A stretch of 64,000 nucleotides of DNA from Corbicula japonica (lineage: Eukaryota > Mollusca > Bivalvia > Venerida > Cyrenidae). The position numbers and the translations under genes were made by a program. Positions 10,852 through 21,244 of the stretch are shown piece after piece. The notes below the pieces were generated by a model. It did not search any database, had not been told where the DNA came from, and saw nothing but the letters and a program-made list of their open reading frames with translations. Position 1 is the stretch's first letter. Every line of letters begins with the position of its first letter. The DNA is taken from positions 3,026,303-3,090,302 of the forward strand of contig JAZAYU010000061.1 of assembly GCA_038501625.1 (NCBI GenBank), given 5' to 3'.

Positions 10852-11357
10852 ATCAAGTACTCAATTTTTTCACTACTTTAATGATGTCAGCATAGATATG
10901 TTAGAATTCCGATGATTAAACTGGGCAAAAGTAACGAACAATAGACAAAACATAACTTTAGGCTAATCCGCCTTTATAGGATTGTCTAAACTAATCGGCA
11001 TATGAGGTTAAAGAAACATATTAACAATTTATCTAGCAGTCATCAGCAATCTTAATCTGAAGGCAAGATATTTAAGGATCACAATGCACTTGTGGTAACC
11101 AACCAAATTAAGATTATAAAGCGGACGTTTCACGATACAAAATGATTGGTGGTGTGATGGAAACAAGCATAATTAAACTAACAACGAAGTTTAAAGTAAT
11201 AACGGTCCGTCTTTTGTTGTTTTTAATACTTTAATATGAATTCTTTTCGCTGCTAAATGATGTTAAATATCATATGACACACACAGTAAAATTGTATTGA
11301 TTTATTTTCGTAATTATTATTGAAAGGAATGTCATTATGTATAGGTGAAAAAGGTAA

Positions 11358-11532
11358 TAAGATGAAAAGGGAACTTTGAAAGCCATCGAACACGACAAAT
11401 TTGAAAATAATGCAGGCTCGGTTTTATTGAGCCTGTTCATGGACAGTACTTGAAATGCATGTTACTGCCCATGCCGCCTCTCAATATTTACACCAATAAA
11501 CAGTACAATTTTGACCATACCAAACGATGTTT
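11358..11532 (-). mobile_element. Rep-1 copy, 5'-truncated
   Basis: Begins (on +) with agatgaaaagggaacttt and ends near the block accaaacgatg. It interrupts the segment of unit B that matches the left part of unit A. Confidence 0.75.
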
Positions 11533-12084
11533 GATAAACTAAGTGTATAAACTAATTTGTTGTTTTTTTAAATAGTCCCTGACCAGCTCAGCATTCAAGG
11601 TAAATCCGAAGCGCATCACTTTCAGATGTAACCAATAAACTTAATATGTTATTTTTGTTGTAAATAGCATCTCCACTAACAGAGTAAAATAAGAGGTTCT
11701 TAAGCAACAGAGGTAGTGGCTATATTCTTGGAAATGTTTGCTGCAGTGTCGGGATCCAATAGCTCAAAACTAAGCATGCCTTAAATATTCAACAGTTTCC
11801 CCAAGTGATAACTGTAATACTATTCCATTTTCGACTGGTCTTAAATTTCCTGCATATTCTTCAGCATTTCCCCAGAAGTAACCGTTAGTATACAAGTACC
11901 GCTAATGGTCTTTCGGCATGTAAAAGCCTTGTTGTTGCTTTCGAACAAAATGCAACACTAACATTGTTTCAAACATAAATTCCTGGTTTGTAAAACATTA
12001 AAATGCGGTTACCCCAATGGTTCTTTTTTAGTTGTTTGTTGCGTCTTATTTGAATTGACATACTTAATACAGGCTGACAATTTG

Positions 12085-12205
12085 TCAGAAAGGGTATTTG
12101 ATTGATTTTTAGCCCAAGTTCGAATATGGGTCATCTGGGGTCAAAAACTATGTCAATGCCCAAATATGGAAAAACCTTGTGAACACTTTAAATATAGAAA
12201 AGTAA
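12085..12205. repeat. 143-bp satellite S1, left fragment
   Basis: Part of one S1 monomer (agcccaagttcgaatatggg, ggggtcaaaaactatgtca, atatggaaaaaccttgtgaa). It ends where a Naiad copy starts at about 12206. Confidence 0.7.
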
Positions 12206-12437
12206 TATATGCATATCAGTAATCGCCACACTCACAAAACACAGCCTCCCCACGCAGCGAAAAAGAAGAGAGGAAGAGAGAGAGAGAGAATTTTTGTTAT
12301 AAGTATGTCAATTCAAATAGGACGCCACAAATAACTAACGAAAAAGAGAACCTTTGGGGATACCGCCTTGGAACGGTCAGTGGCAAAACAAATTGCCACT
12401 GGGGGTTTAAACCAGGTTCACAAAACAAGTACAAGAG
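12206..12437 (-). mobile_element. 5'-truncated Naiad inserted in satellite S1, with an internal deletion
   Basis: Runs (on +) from atatgcatatcagtaatcgc through gggtttaaaccaggttc, then jumps to acaaaacaagtacaa. About 40 bp present in other copies (tagggtgcaccaacctcaca and the following bases) are missing. Satellite S1 resumes at gaggtaacatcagcccaaat. Confidence 0.8.
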
Positions 12438-12800
12438 GTAACATCAGCCCAAATATCCTTGTTATATGTCAGAAAGGTTATTTGGATGATTTCTAGCCCA
12501 AGTTCATATATGGGTCATCTTAAGTCAAAACTAGGTCACACAGCCCAAATAAAAATTATGGTAAAACCTTGTTAACACTCTAGAGGTAACATTTCTAGCC
12601 CAATTTTCCTGACTGTCAAAAAGGTTGTTAAGATGATTTCTAGCTCAAGTTCGAATATGGTTCATGTGTGTTCAAAAACGAGGTCACTTATCCTAAATAT
12701 GGAAAATTTGTTACCTCTCTAGCATGTCTAGAGGAAATATTTTAAGCCCAAATATCCTGAAAATATGTCAGAAAGGTTGTTAAGATAATTATTAGCTCAA
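12438..12800. repeat. 143-bp satellite S1, block of about 2.5 monomers
   Basis: Monomers carry agcccaagttcgaatatggg, ggtcaaaaactaggtcaca, aacactctagaggtaacat and tatgtcagaaaggttgtt. The block ends with agctcaa at 12794-12800, where the Naiad pair begins. Array resumes at 18354 with agctcaagttc. Confidence 0.8.
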
Positions 12801-12973
12801 AAAAAGCAACTAGGAATCGCCACACTCAAAAAACACAGCCTCCCCACGCAGCGAAAAAGAAGAGAGGAAGATAGAGAGAGCGCATGTTTTATATATGTAT
12901 GTCAATTCAAATAGGACGCCACAAACAATTAATAAACAAGAGAACCTTTGGGGATACCGCCTTGGAACGGTCA

Positions 12974-13000
12974 GTGGCAAAACAAATTGCCACTGGGGGT
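12974..13000 (-). other. Conserved 3'-region hairpin of Naiad
   Basis: On the minus strand cagtggcaa and ttgccactg form a 9-bp perfect stem with a 6-nt loop. The same hairpin is kept in the copies at 12375, 17160 and 22260, so it may be a functional RNA structure. It does not show the AUGA/GA quartet of a SECIS element. Confidence 0.5.
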
Positions 13001-13317
13001 TTAAACCAGGTTCTAGGGTGCACCAACCTCACACTTGCCCCAACAGGTTCTCGTATCACAAAACAAGTACAAATTGTCTTGGTGAAATAACTCCAACCCA
13101 CCCATCAGCTCAACAGTGTTGCATGCAAAAGCATACAAACATATAAACATAAGAATTTAATAGCATTGCAAAGCCAAAGGGCGGGTACTCAATGATCTTA
13201 CCGAGACCAGAGCACCTGGAGTAAAATCAGCAAGAACACGATGACAGGGATAAAAGAAACAAATCGAGCTTTTAGGTTCTTTTAAGAAAAGATTTCCCCA
13301 TAAACTTTCATAAACTC

Positions 13318-16300
13318 TTACACCCCTGCCACCGTCGTGCAACCAAAGAGGTAAGCATAATGATCAACTGTAGATGGGTTAATCACCAGGCCTGCAGAGC
13401 GCTGTAAAATATCATGTTGGTAACCTTTCTTTTTAAATTTACAGATGGTTTTTACGAATAACCGAGAGAAATTAACATCGCCTTTTATCTTCTTAAGTTT
13501 ATAAATTAAATCTCCATAAAAAACTGGCTGTGAAATTCCTTGTTGCAAAAGTGATTTTAAACTGCAGCTGTATTTATGAATTAGATCTGGATATCGGCGA
13601 TAAAACTTGCAAAAGGTTTTCCTAAATTTGTGATACCGATAACCTTGTTTTAAAGTTTTTCTGTTATGCAAAGATTACGTTCATTGAAATCATTCACATC
13701 GTTGCAAGCTCTTGAAAAGCGAACAAGCTGTGAGATATAAACCCCGTAAGAAGTTGCACGAGGAACATCGCCGTCTAGAAACGGAAAATTTACTATATTA
13801 AAATTAAAATCATCTCTTTTATCATAAATTTTAGTAGTGACGTAACCATTTTCGATGGATAGATTTAAATCAAGGAAGTTTGCTTGCTTTTCTGAAGTGT
13901 TCGCTTTGTTAAGCTGTAGTTCTTTAGGATAAATCTTATTAACCAGTGATGGAAAATGGTTATTATCTATATTTAATAAATCATCGAGGTACCTCGAGGT
14001 GCTGTTAAAAGCTGTAATAATATCATCTTGATGTTCGGTAGAAAGAGATAACATGAAATCTCTTTCATAACAGTATAAAAACAGATCAGCAACAAGGGGT
14101 GCACAATTAGTACCCATTGGAATGCCTATTACTTGTTTATAAATAGAGGTACCAAATCTCAAATAAATATTATCCAATAAAAATGTGAGCGCCTGGATAA
14201 GGTCTTGACAGGTCCATGAAGTATAATTATCATAAGAACCATCTGTAAAGAATGCCCTATGTTCATTACAAGCAATAAATGTTTTATTTTCTCTAGCAAA
14301 AGTTTTTTCAATGAGACTGGTTAGCTTGTCTCTTATTAAATTATGAGGGAGAGAAGTATACAAGGTAGAAAAATCATATGTAGACAAACAGAACGCCTGA
14401 AAATTATTTGATTTAAGTTTCTTCAAAACGTCATTTGAATTTTTTATAGACCAAACTAAATTTTTGCCAGTAGTTTCAAAAACTTTTTCGCAATACCTAA
14501 TTACATGTTCTTTTATAGCTGTAAGACAAGATGTTAAGAGCACGGATAACTTTGTTGTAGTACAAGAACTAGAGTTAGCGATAAATCTTGCTTTGTACGG
14601 TGTTTTGTGCATTTTAGGCAACCAATACATAGTAGGTACTTTGTCTTGTTTAGGCTCAACATTGATTCTAAATTTTGTAATTTGTAGAGTGTGTGCAGTA
14701 ACAATATCACTCTCGGATGAAGAAGTCAGTGTATAAGCATTAGTGCTATTAAGCTCTTCAGTTTGAACATTTATATAGTGTATACGTCACACTATAATAA
14801 CATTATTTGAAGCCTTATCAGCAGGTGTTAAAACAAATTTGTTGTGAAAATCTTGAATACCTTTTTTCAAATGACGAAAGTTAAAACGAGGTCGAGGTGG
14901 TAGTAAAGCTATGTTTCTTTTATAGAAGGATATACGAGTGTCAATTATATTGAATATTTGTTTTTTCCAGTTTGAAAGAGCATTAGGCTCAGCATGTTCT
15001 CGTTTACACCATTTATTGCAAAAAGAGTTTAAAGACTCTGCAATTTCTGCACGACAGGTATTAAAGTCGATGTCCGATGGAATTCTGTATTTTGGACCTT
15101 TTGAAATTAAATTGCGGATTCTAAAGTCTTTGATAACATTTAGATCCCCTGTAACGATATGACCGGCAGGTTGATAGCAAAATTTTGAATTAGAACAGTC
15201 TCAAGATAATGGTGTGTTTTCAACAATCTGTAAATCCGAGGTAATTTTGTTGTAATTGAAAATTGTGTTTCTAATAGGCTTGTTATATTTATAACAAACG
15301 ATGGGTGTTTCAGTATTCTTGAAATAATTAGGTATAGCCGATTCAACAGTTTTATCTTTAAATATACTAGGAAGGTCAATAAAATCTATGCCTTTATTTA
15401 AAAATGAAATTTTAAGGAAATGTCTTTGGTGATCAGATTCCAAGTCAATATGTGGTCTTAGAACATGCCGAGTGTAACACTGAGTAAGGCTTGCAACCTC
15501 ATAAAGTGGATGAGTTCTAATAACAATATCATCGGCTTCCTTATCCACTTTTTGTAAACTTGAAATAGAAAGAGAAGCTAAACGCGACAGCATAGCATGT
15601 CTTCCAGAATGTTTTAAAATATTTTGAAGGTCATGAATAGAACAATGAACACGTGATTTTCTTTTGATGTTACCATTAGTCCTTATCCCATGTGACCTCG
15701 ATTTTCGTTTTCGTATTTGAAGCAATCCAAAAATGTCAAAATCAGGGTTTTTTGAAATGTTGCCTTCTTGATAAATATTATCATTTAAACCAAGTGGATA
15801 AGGAATTTGTAGTTTTTTTTATCCAATTATCTTCTGAAACAAGTCTAGCTCTAATTTTAAATGCTCTTGAAGCACTGTTATCAAATATAATTTTTTCCAC
15901 AGGTTGAATACTAACGTGTTTTAAAGTGTGGCCTGATTGTTTAAAATGTTTATATAAATATGTATTGATTTTATTATTGTTTCGTATTTTAGAACAGTGC
16001 TGACTAAAACGTGTTTTTAAAGGGCGTCCCGTCTGTCCTACATATTGAATGCCACAATTTAAAGCGTTTCAAGTTAAAACATAAATTATATTATCTGTTT
16101 GTCAATCAATATCTGAATTAATATTTACTGAAAAAGTTCTTCCATTAACAGTTGATTTTATAGTCGAGCTACATTTTAAAAAACTAGAGAACTTACACCT
16201 CTTTAAATTACACTTGTATATAAAAGGATACGATCTGCGTCTTCCGTCGTTTAGTTTTATAGGCGTGGAAATGTTATATTTTTTAAGAATATGAGATTTG

Positions 16301-16548
16301 ATAGGTGACAATTTTATTTTTAAATTATTTTTAAATAAATGGGTACATTGTGCACTTTGCAAACCGGTCACATTGACGGAAGTAGCCGAAGATAAATTTA
16401 TTGGAGATAAACAAATTGACGGTTGCATGTATTTGAAAGTATTTAATTTAGCCGGAATATGGACAGAAGACGCAGAAGATAGCCTGGGAGTTAAAATGTT
16501 TCCTTTTATTTTAAACGCCATGATTATTTTGTTTGAAAAAAATACCAT
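13318..16548 (-). CDS. Naiad polyprotein: N-terminal GIY-YIG nuclease plus reverse transcriptase, with four in-frame TGA (putative selenocysteine) codons and two frameshifts
   Basis: Start ATG 16548, stop TAA 13318, about 1076 codons once two 1-nt slips are allowed for (T8 run at 15813-15820, lost base near 13650). Residue numbers follow that frame. The GIY-YIG nuclease is at about 150-240: IIYV 154-157, YVG 169-171, R180 and E218, with the zinc-site pattern 160/165/184 plus a later His. A linker with a CxC-type site follows at 449-451. The RT has motif A with D725 (TYDFSTLYTSLP), motif B 807-825 (IGIPMGTNCAPLVADLF), YLDD with D855 and D856, then a thumb-like SYGVYISQLVRFSRACN. Reading is stopped at codons 149, 160, 449 and 587, always by TGA, never TAA or TAG. 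At least three are expected Cys positions in PLEs. The protein would copy the element RNA at a nuclease-made nick. The frameshifts probably make this copy inactive. Confidence 0.82.
14787..14789 (-). other. In-frame TGA, codon 587, in the RT fingers region
   Basis: Context ADKASNNVIIV-TGA-RIHYINV. The preceding residues are the conserved PLE segment before RT motif A. Related PLEs, as I remember them, have Cys (sometimes Trp) here. Confidence 0.6.
15201..15203 (-). other. In-frame TGA, codon 449, first position of the CxC-type motif
   Basis: Context NTPLS-TGA-DCSNSKF. Reading the TGA as Cys or Sec gives C/U-D-C, matching the CxC motif described for the linker of N-terminal-nuclease PLEs. Confidence 0.65.
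16069..16071 (-). other. In-frame TGA, codon 160, first zinc-site cysteine of the nuclease
   Basis: Context IIYVLT-TGA-NALNCGIQYVG. Naiad nucleases place two Cys between the GIY and YIG motifs, and the second (C165) is intact. TGA sits exactly where the first should be. Confidence 0.7.
16102..16104 (-). other. In-frame TGA, codon 149, just before the GIY motif
   Basis: Context NINSDID-TGA-QTDNIIYV. The frame continues without other stops through the nuclease after this codon. Confidence 0.65.
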
Positions 16549-16794
16549 TATATGATTAGCGACCTTCAGTCATATCGCAAGTTTTTAAGTGACGTCACCA
16601 TGCAATACATGACGTAAATGTATGCGCGCTTATGGTTTTTTCTATAAATAGCACGCAGAACAATCTAAAAATATTGACATGTTGAATCACTGATGCCTAA
16701 ATAATAAATGGGACTGTAAATGGTGCTTCCGAGTATATACAAAGGCCCAATTCTGTAACCAGATAATACACAAGAATAATACCATTTAAATATA

Positions 16795-16980
16795 ACAGAA
16801 GGTCGGTGAACATACAACCTTCAATGTGGTATATAAGAGTATTTGGGTGAGTGGGGAGGGGTGTGAAAAATGACTGTAAAATACAATCCCTGAGGGATGA
16901 AACGATAACAGTATTGATTGAAAGTACGGGGAGACGTTTTACGGCCGCCACACAGCACAGACAAAACTACTGTGATTATA
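16795..16980 (-). repeat. Rep-1-like 5' head of the Naiad unit
   Basis: ggtcggtgaacatacaacct with caatgtggtat, then gtacggggagacgttttac and actactgtgatta, resemble two blocks of Rep-1 (compare 27430-27460 and 27800-27850). It abuts the poly-T-type 3' junction of the upstream partner, so it should be the 5' end of this Naiad unit, or a nested Rep-1 copy. Confidence 0.5.
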
Positions 16981-18353
16981 AAAAAGCAACATATGCATAT
17001 CAGGAATCGCCACACTCAAAAAACAGCCTCCCCACGCAGCGAAAAAGAAGAGAGGAAGATAGAGAGAGCGCATGTTTTATATGTGTATGTCAATTCAAAT
17101 AGGACGCCACAAACAATTAATAAACAAGAGAACCTTTGGGGATACCGCCTTGGAACGGTCAGTGGCAAAACAAATTGCCACTGGGGGTTTAAACCAGGTT
17201 CTAGGGTGCACCAACCTCACACTTGCCCCAACAGGTTCTCGTATCACAAAACAAGTACAAATTGTCTTCGTGAAATAACTCCAACCCACCCATCAGCTCA
17301 ACAATGTTGCATGCAAAAGCATACAAACATATAAACATAAGAATTTAATAGCATTGCAAAGCCAAAGGGCGGGTACTCAATGATCTTTCCGAGACCAGAG
17401 CTCCTGGAGTAAAATCAGCAAGAACACGATGACAGGGATAAAAGAAACAAATCGAGCTTTAAGGTTCTTTTAAGAAAAGATTTCCCCTTAAACTTTCATA
17501 AACTCTTACACCCCTGCCACCGTCGTGCAACCAAAGAGGTAAGCATAATGATCAACTGTAGATGGGTTAATCACCAGGCCTGCAGAGCGCTGTAAAATAT
17601 CATGTTGGTAACCTTTCTTTTTAAATTTACAGATGGTTTTTACGAATAACCGAGAGAAATTAACATCGCCTTTTATCTTCTTAAGTTTATAAATTAAATC
17701 TCCATAAAAAAACTGGCTGTGAAATTCCTTGTTGCAGTAGTGATTTTAAACTGCAGCTGTATTTATGAATTAGATCTGGATATCGGCGATAAAACTTGCA
17801 AAAGGTTTTCCTTAATTTGTGATACCGATTACCGTGTTTTAAAAGTTTTTCTGTAATGCAAAGATTACGTCCATTGAAATCCATCACATCGTTGCAAGCT
17901 CTTGAAAAGCGAACAAGCTGTGAGATATAAACCCCGTAAGAAGTTGCACGAGGAACATCGCCGTCTAGAAACGGAAAATTTACTATATTAAAATTAAAAT
18001 CATCTCTTTTATCATAAATTTTAGTAGTGACGTAACCATTTTCGATGGATAGATTGAAATCAAGGAAGTTTGCTTGCTTTTCTGAAGTGTTCGCTTTGTT
18101 AAGCTGTAGTTCTTTAGGATAAATCTTATTAACCAGTGATGGAAAATGGTTATTATCTATATTTAATAAATCATCAAGGTACCTCGAGGTGTTGTTAAAA
18201 GCTGTAATATCATCATCTTGATGTTCGGTAGAAAGAGATAACATGAAATCTCTTTCATAACAGTATAAAAACAGATCAGCAACAAGGGGTGCACAATTAG
18301 TACCCATTGGAATGCCTATTACTTGTTTATAAATAGAGGTACAAAATCTCAAA
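16981..18353 (-). mobile_element. 5'-truncated Naiad partner in head-to-tail tandem
   Basis: Very close in sequence to the full-length unit. It starts upstream at 18353 within the RT and ends with the same 3' junction aaaaagcaac (on +) at 16981 as the full unit has at 12801. The flanking S1 satellite overlaps by agctcaa on the outer sides of the pair. This is the pseudo-LTR arrangement known for PLEs. Confidence 0.8.
17515..18352 (-). pseudogene. C-terminal half of the Naiad RT (5'-truncated)
   Basis: Open from 18352 through motif B (IGIPMGTNCAPLVADLF), RYLDDLLNI and the thumb segment, and on through CITEKLLKHGNRYHK, so it does not have the 1-nt loss seen near 13650 in the full unit. An extra A in the run at 17704-17709 breaks the frame after QPVF, and the original stop lies near 17515. 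It lacks the nuclease and motif A, so it cannot act alone. Confidence 0.75.
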
Positions 18354-18785
18354 GCTCAAGTTCAAATATTGGTTATATGGGGTCAAAAAGTAGGTCACTC
18401 AGCCTGAATATGGAAAAACTCTTTTAGCACTCTAGAGGTAACATTTTCAGCCTAAATATCCTGAAAAGATATAAGAAAGGTTGTTTCGATTATTTCTAGC
18501 CAAAGTTCAAATGTGGGTCATGTGGGGTCAAAAACAAGGTCACAGAGCCCTAACAAGGAAAAACCTTGTTTACACTCTAGAGGTAGTTTTCAGCCCAAAT
18601 GTTCAGGAAATATGTCAGAAAGGTTGTTTCGCTGATTTTAGCCCAATTTTGAATAAGGGTACTATGGGGTCAAAAACTAGGTCACAGAACCCAAATATGG
18701 AAAAACCTTGTTAACACTTTAGAGGTTACATGTCAGGCCAAATATCCTGAAAATTTGTAAAAATTGTTGTTATGAGGCAAACAAG
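18354..18785. repeat. 143-bp satellite S1, three monomers
   Basis: Monomers start at 18354, 18499 and 18641 (periods 145 and 142), each with ggggtcaaaaa and a variant of aaaaccttgtt. It continues the array broken at 12800. Confidence 0.85.
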
Positions 18786-19224
18786 TTAGAATTATGTACA
18801 AAAATAAACATCTAAAATGAAATATTTCACAAGTTGTATTAAGTATCACTTTCAATCAATCCGAGTAAAATCAAATGATATAATGCATAACAGTTATCTC
18901 CATGAAGAAAATATCAGAAAAATTGAAATTTCCTTTAAGATTGACTTAGAATTCGTGTTTACTTTCAATTGTATTCGTATTCCAGATATGAAAATATATC
19001 ATTTCCAAGTAAATGTCTTAAGTTAAAAATAACACACAATTCATTCAAAATGGCGCTCCTGATCGATATTTTCAATAAAACAACCTTTGATACTATAATA
19101 CCAATTTTCGATTTACATCGCATACCAGTACGCAGTCTCGCACACATTAACCAGGTCCGTAACAACTTTGTTTAAAGTGTTTGTACTTGGGTGAGCGATA
19201 AAGGGCAAGTTTAAATAAAGGTAC
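18786..19224. other. AT-rich spacer without gene
   Basis: Several 62-69 codon frames on both strands overlap one another and show no motif. No repeat recognised. Confidence 0.45.
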
Positions 19225-19436
19225 TAAATCTAACATAAGCAATAGTGATGAAAAAGGGTCGTAAAGGTATTGACAAATCCATAAATTAAAGTTATTGTAA
19301 GAACCATCTTCAACTATTAAAAGCTCTATAGTCATACATAAGCGATAAAAGTGTTCTTTTCTTTAAACGTTTTCAATGAGACTGATGAGCTTGACTAACA
19401 AATTATGAGAATATTAAGTAAAAAAGGAGAATTTTC
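19225..19436 (-). mobile_element. Old Naiad RT remnant upstream of GPCR copy B
   Basis: Counterpart of 5820-6092. It keeps gacaaatccataaattaaag, aagaaccatctt and caatgagactgatgagcttg, which line up with 14210-14340 of the near-full-length Naiad. Not coding. Confidence 0.7.
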
Positions 19437-19800
19437 CAAACAACAAATTTACTTGAATAGATGAAAAGGCAACGTTGATAGCCACAGCACAAGACAAATA
19501 ATCAGAAGTAAGAATTCTGGGTTGAAAAAAATATAACTGCCCCTTATGCCAAGCCTTGGCTAAGCGCAATTCAATATTTATACAGGTATGCTGAGCCTTC
19601 TTGGCGGCATTTAAATGTCGTTACCAATAACAACACTGATTAAATGCACAGTGATGCATTTTACAGCCGCCACATTACAAATCAAGCTACTGTGATACTT
19701 GAATAGATAAAATTGTGAAAGTCACCCAACTCAAACAATTAAAAATATTGCATAATCGGTTTAGTCGACCCTGTTTATGAAATAAACTCAACTGAAAATA
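19437..19800 (-). mobile_element. Old Rep-1 copy upstream of GPCR copy B
   Basis: Counterpart of 6093-6480, with the same order: 3' end, shortened middle, 5' head (ttttacagccgccacatt, gctactgtgatacttgaatag), then the start of a second unit. Confidence 0.65.
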
Positions 19801-20046
19801 CTAATTAATTTAAGTACAGTAAAAAAAAGAAACCATACTTCTTCCCTGGATTTTTACGAGATACTTACTTATAAAACGTATTGTTTTCATTGAATAAAAT
19901 ATCGATCGTCATGAAATTATTTAATTCAAGTAAAGGAAAGTAATGGAAAGTAATAATAATGACATTATTTCGCAGGTGTCTTTTGGAGACATAAAAAATA
20001 ATAAGAGATCTCCTGTGTTTCTCCTTTGCAGGTTTTGTAGAAAAAA

Positions 20047-20550
20047 ATGAATGAGTACATTGCTGATCTTCGGAACAAAACCTCAAAGGCTGCAGATGTT
20101 CATGAAGTATGAAATCTTGGCAATAACAATCATCGTAAGCATCTTTAGCGTAGTCGGAACACTCGGAAATGGTCTTGTGCTGTACGTTTTCACCAGAATG
20201 ACAGAAAAGCTTACGTCTACGGTATTCATAATCGCACTTGCTGGAACAGACTTTATTACGTCTCTTATAATTATACCATGCACTGTAGTAGCTATCCACA
20301 CGGAATATCGTCTAGCATTTGACATTTTGTGTAAACTATATCACTTTCTCATAACTTGCACGGTCCTTTTATCAGCGTTTATAATGGTTGCTATAACTGT
20401 GGACCGTTACATCTGTATTTGCCACCCGTTTGCTCACATAATGACCGATAGAAGAGCAAAGATTATTGTCAGCGTACTCGCCGTCTTTGCCTGTGTTCTA
20501 GGCGTGATAACTTCACTTGCGTTCAGTTTGTGTGTGTTTCGGTTATAGGA
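20047..20550 (+). pseudogene. Truncated paralogue of the GPCR (TM1-TM4 only)
   Basis: Paralogue of the receptor at 6737-8014. The start region MNEYIADLRNKTSKAADVHEV ends in TGA because about 20 nt are missing relative to copy A. From about 20106 the receptor frame is open again through TM1 (GNGLVLYV), TM2 (LAGTD), TM3 with VDRYICICHPF and TM4. It then stops after ITSLAFSLCVFRL at 20548. Loop 2, TM5-TM7 and the 3' UTR are missing, so no working receptor can result. A frame from ATG 20051 gives 165 residues, but its first 17 or so are out of frame with the receptor. Confidence 0.88.
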
Positions 20551-20632
20551 AATAGTTCCTAGGCGGTTCCTTTGATAATCGTTTGTGGTGTCCTCTTCAT
20601 AATGCATCATAGCATAAATCCCTGCTCTCTTC
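20551..20632 (+). mobile_element. Short Naiad 3'-region fragment at the GPCR-B breakpoint
   Basis: cctaggcggttcctttgata, tcgtttgtggtgtcctctt and ccctgctctcttcatttcc are a diverged version of the Naiad stretch at 49395-49500 (caaggcggtatcc, ttgtttgtggcgtcctattt). It stands in place of about 1.6 kb of unit A (about 7240-8855). Confidence 0.6.
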
Positions 20633-21244
20633 ATTTCCACGTTTTGGGAGTATATGGGTAGACTTATTTATATATTCCCTCATATCACTTTCTGAAGCCG
20701 ACAGTTTCAAGACGGATTCTCCAACCTTTGACTGATTGAATTTTTTAAAATTTATTTGTATTTTGATATCTTTTTGAGTTTTTGTTGGTTTCCATTTTGC
20801 ACATGTGCTTCATTTTTCCAGCCTTAGCTATTTCTTTCTTATAATAATTTTCCCTATTTCTACAACTTAAGAAATTATTAAAATATTCGTAACCACTTAG
20901 CACGCCTGTGTCATAATAACATGCATAATAATCTTTTTATGTATAACTTAGTTAATCAGCTGATCGCACTTGAATTTGTAACAAGGGATTGTTTTATGTT
21001 ACAAACTATGCCTGTCGTATCACAAAGTAAATGCTTAATTCATAATCTTATTCATGTTCGTACTTCTTACTCACAACCACACTATTCATTATCTGCATTA
21101 CGATTAAAGTTGATACTGACCTTCACGCTAATTTACTCCTAATTCTTTAAGTAAAGATGGCTTCGTTTTAAGCTCGACTATTCGAAGAATAGGGGAGCTA
21201 TCCTACTCGCCCCGGTGTCGGCGTCCGTTAAACAAATGCGTTAA

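Larger units (their letters stand above)
12801..16980 (-). mobile_element. Near-full-length Naiad-type Penelope-like retrotransposon
   Basis: The element is read on the minus strand. A 5' region (16980 to 16549) precedes one long coding region (16548-13318) and a 516-nt 3' region ending at 12801. It belongs to the PLE clade with the nuclease in front of the RT. Its 3' end is shared by more than a dozen truncated copies in the window. It lies directly after a truncated partner (16981-18353) in the same orientation, and satellite S1 flanks the pair on both sides. The 5' head, around 16917-16980 (gtacggggagacg, actactgtgatta), resembles Rep-1. I see no hammerhead-ribozyme core. Confidence 0.85.

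Noticed and set aside
13021..13130. Candidate SECIS around the GTGA at about 13056-13059 (minus strand) in the Naiad 3' region
   Set aside because: No AUGA/GA quartet with a 10-13 bp helix and apical AA could be drawn. The spacing is wrong, so I do not call it.
16851..17334. Plus-strand frames such as the 138-codon one at 16918, recurring with SGKTNCHWGFKPGSRVHQP
   Set aside because: They are antisense readings of the Naiad 3' region. They recur only because the element recurs (12895, 17072, 22226).
19380..19400. CTGATGAG as a possible hammerhead ribozyme core
   Set aside because: It falls inside the old RT remnant, matches RT coding sequence, and lacks the GAAA partner and flanking stems. 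Naiads are also reported to lack hammerheads.
20051..20548. A functional short receptor from ATG 20051
   Set aside because: The first codons are out of frame with the receptor, and TM5-TM7 are gone. Four helices cannot make a class A receptor.
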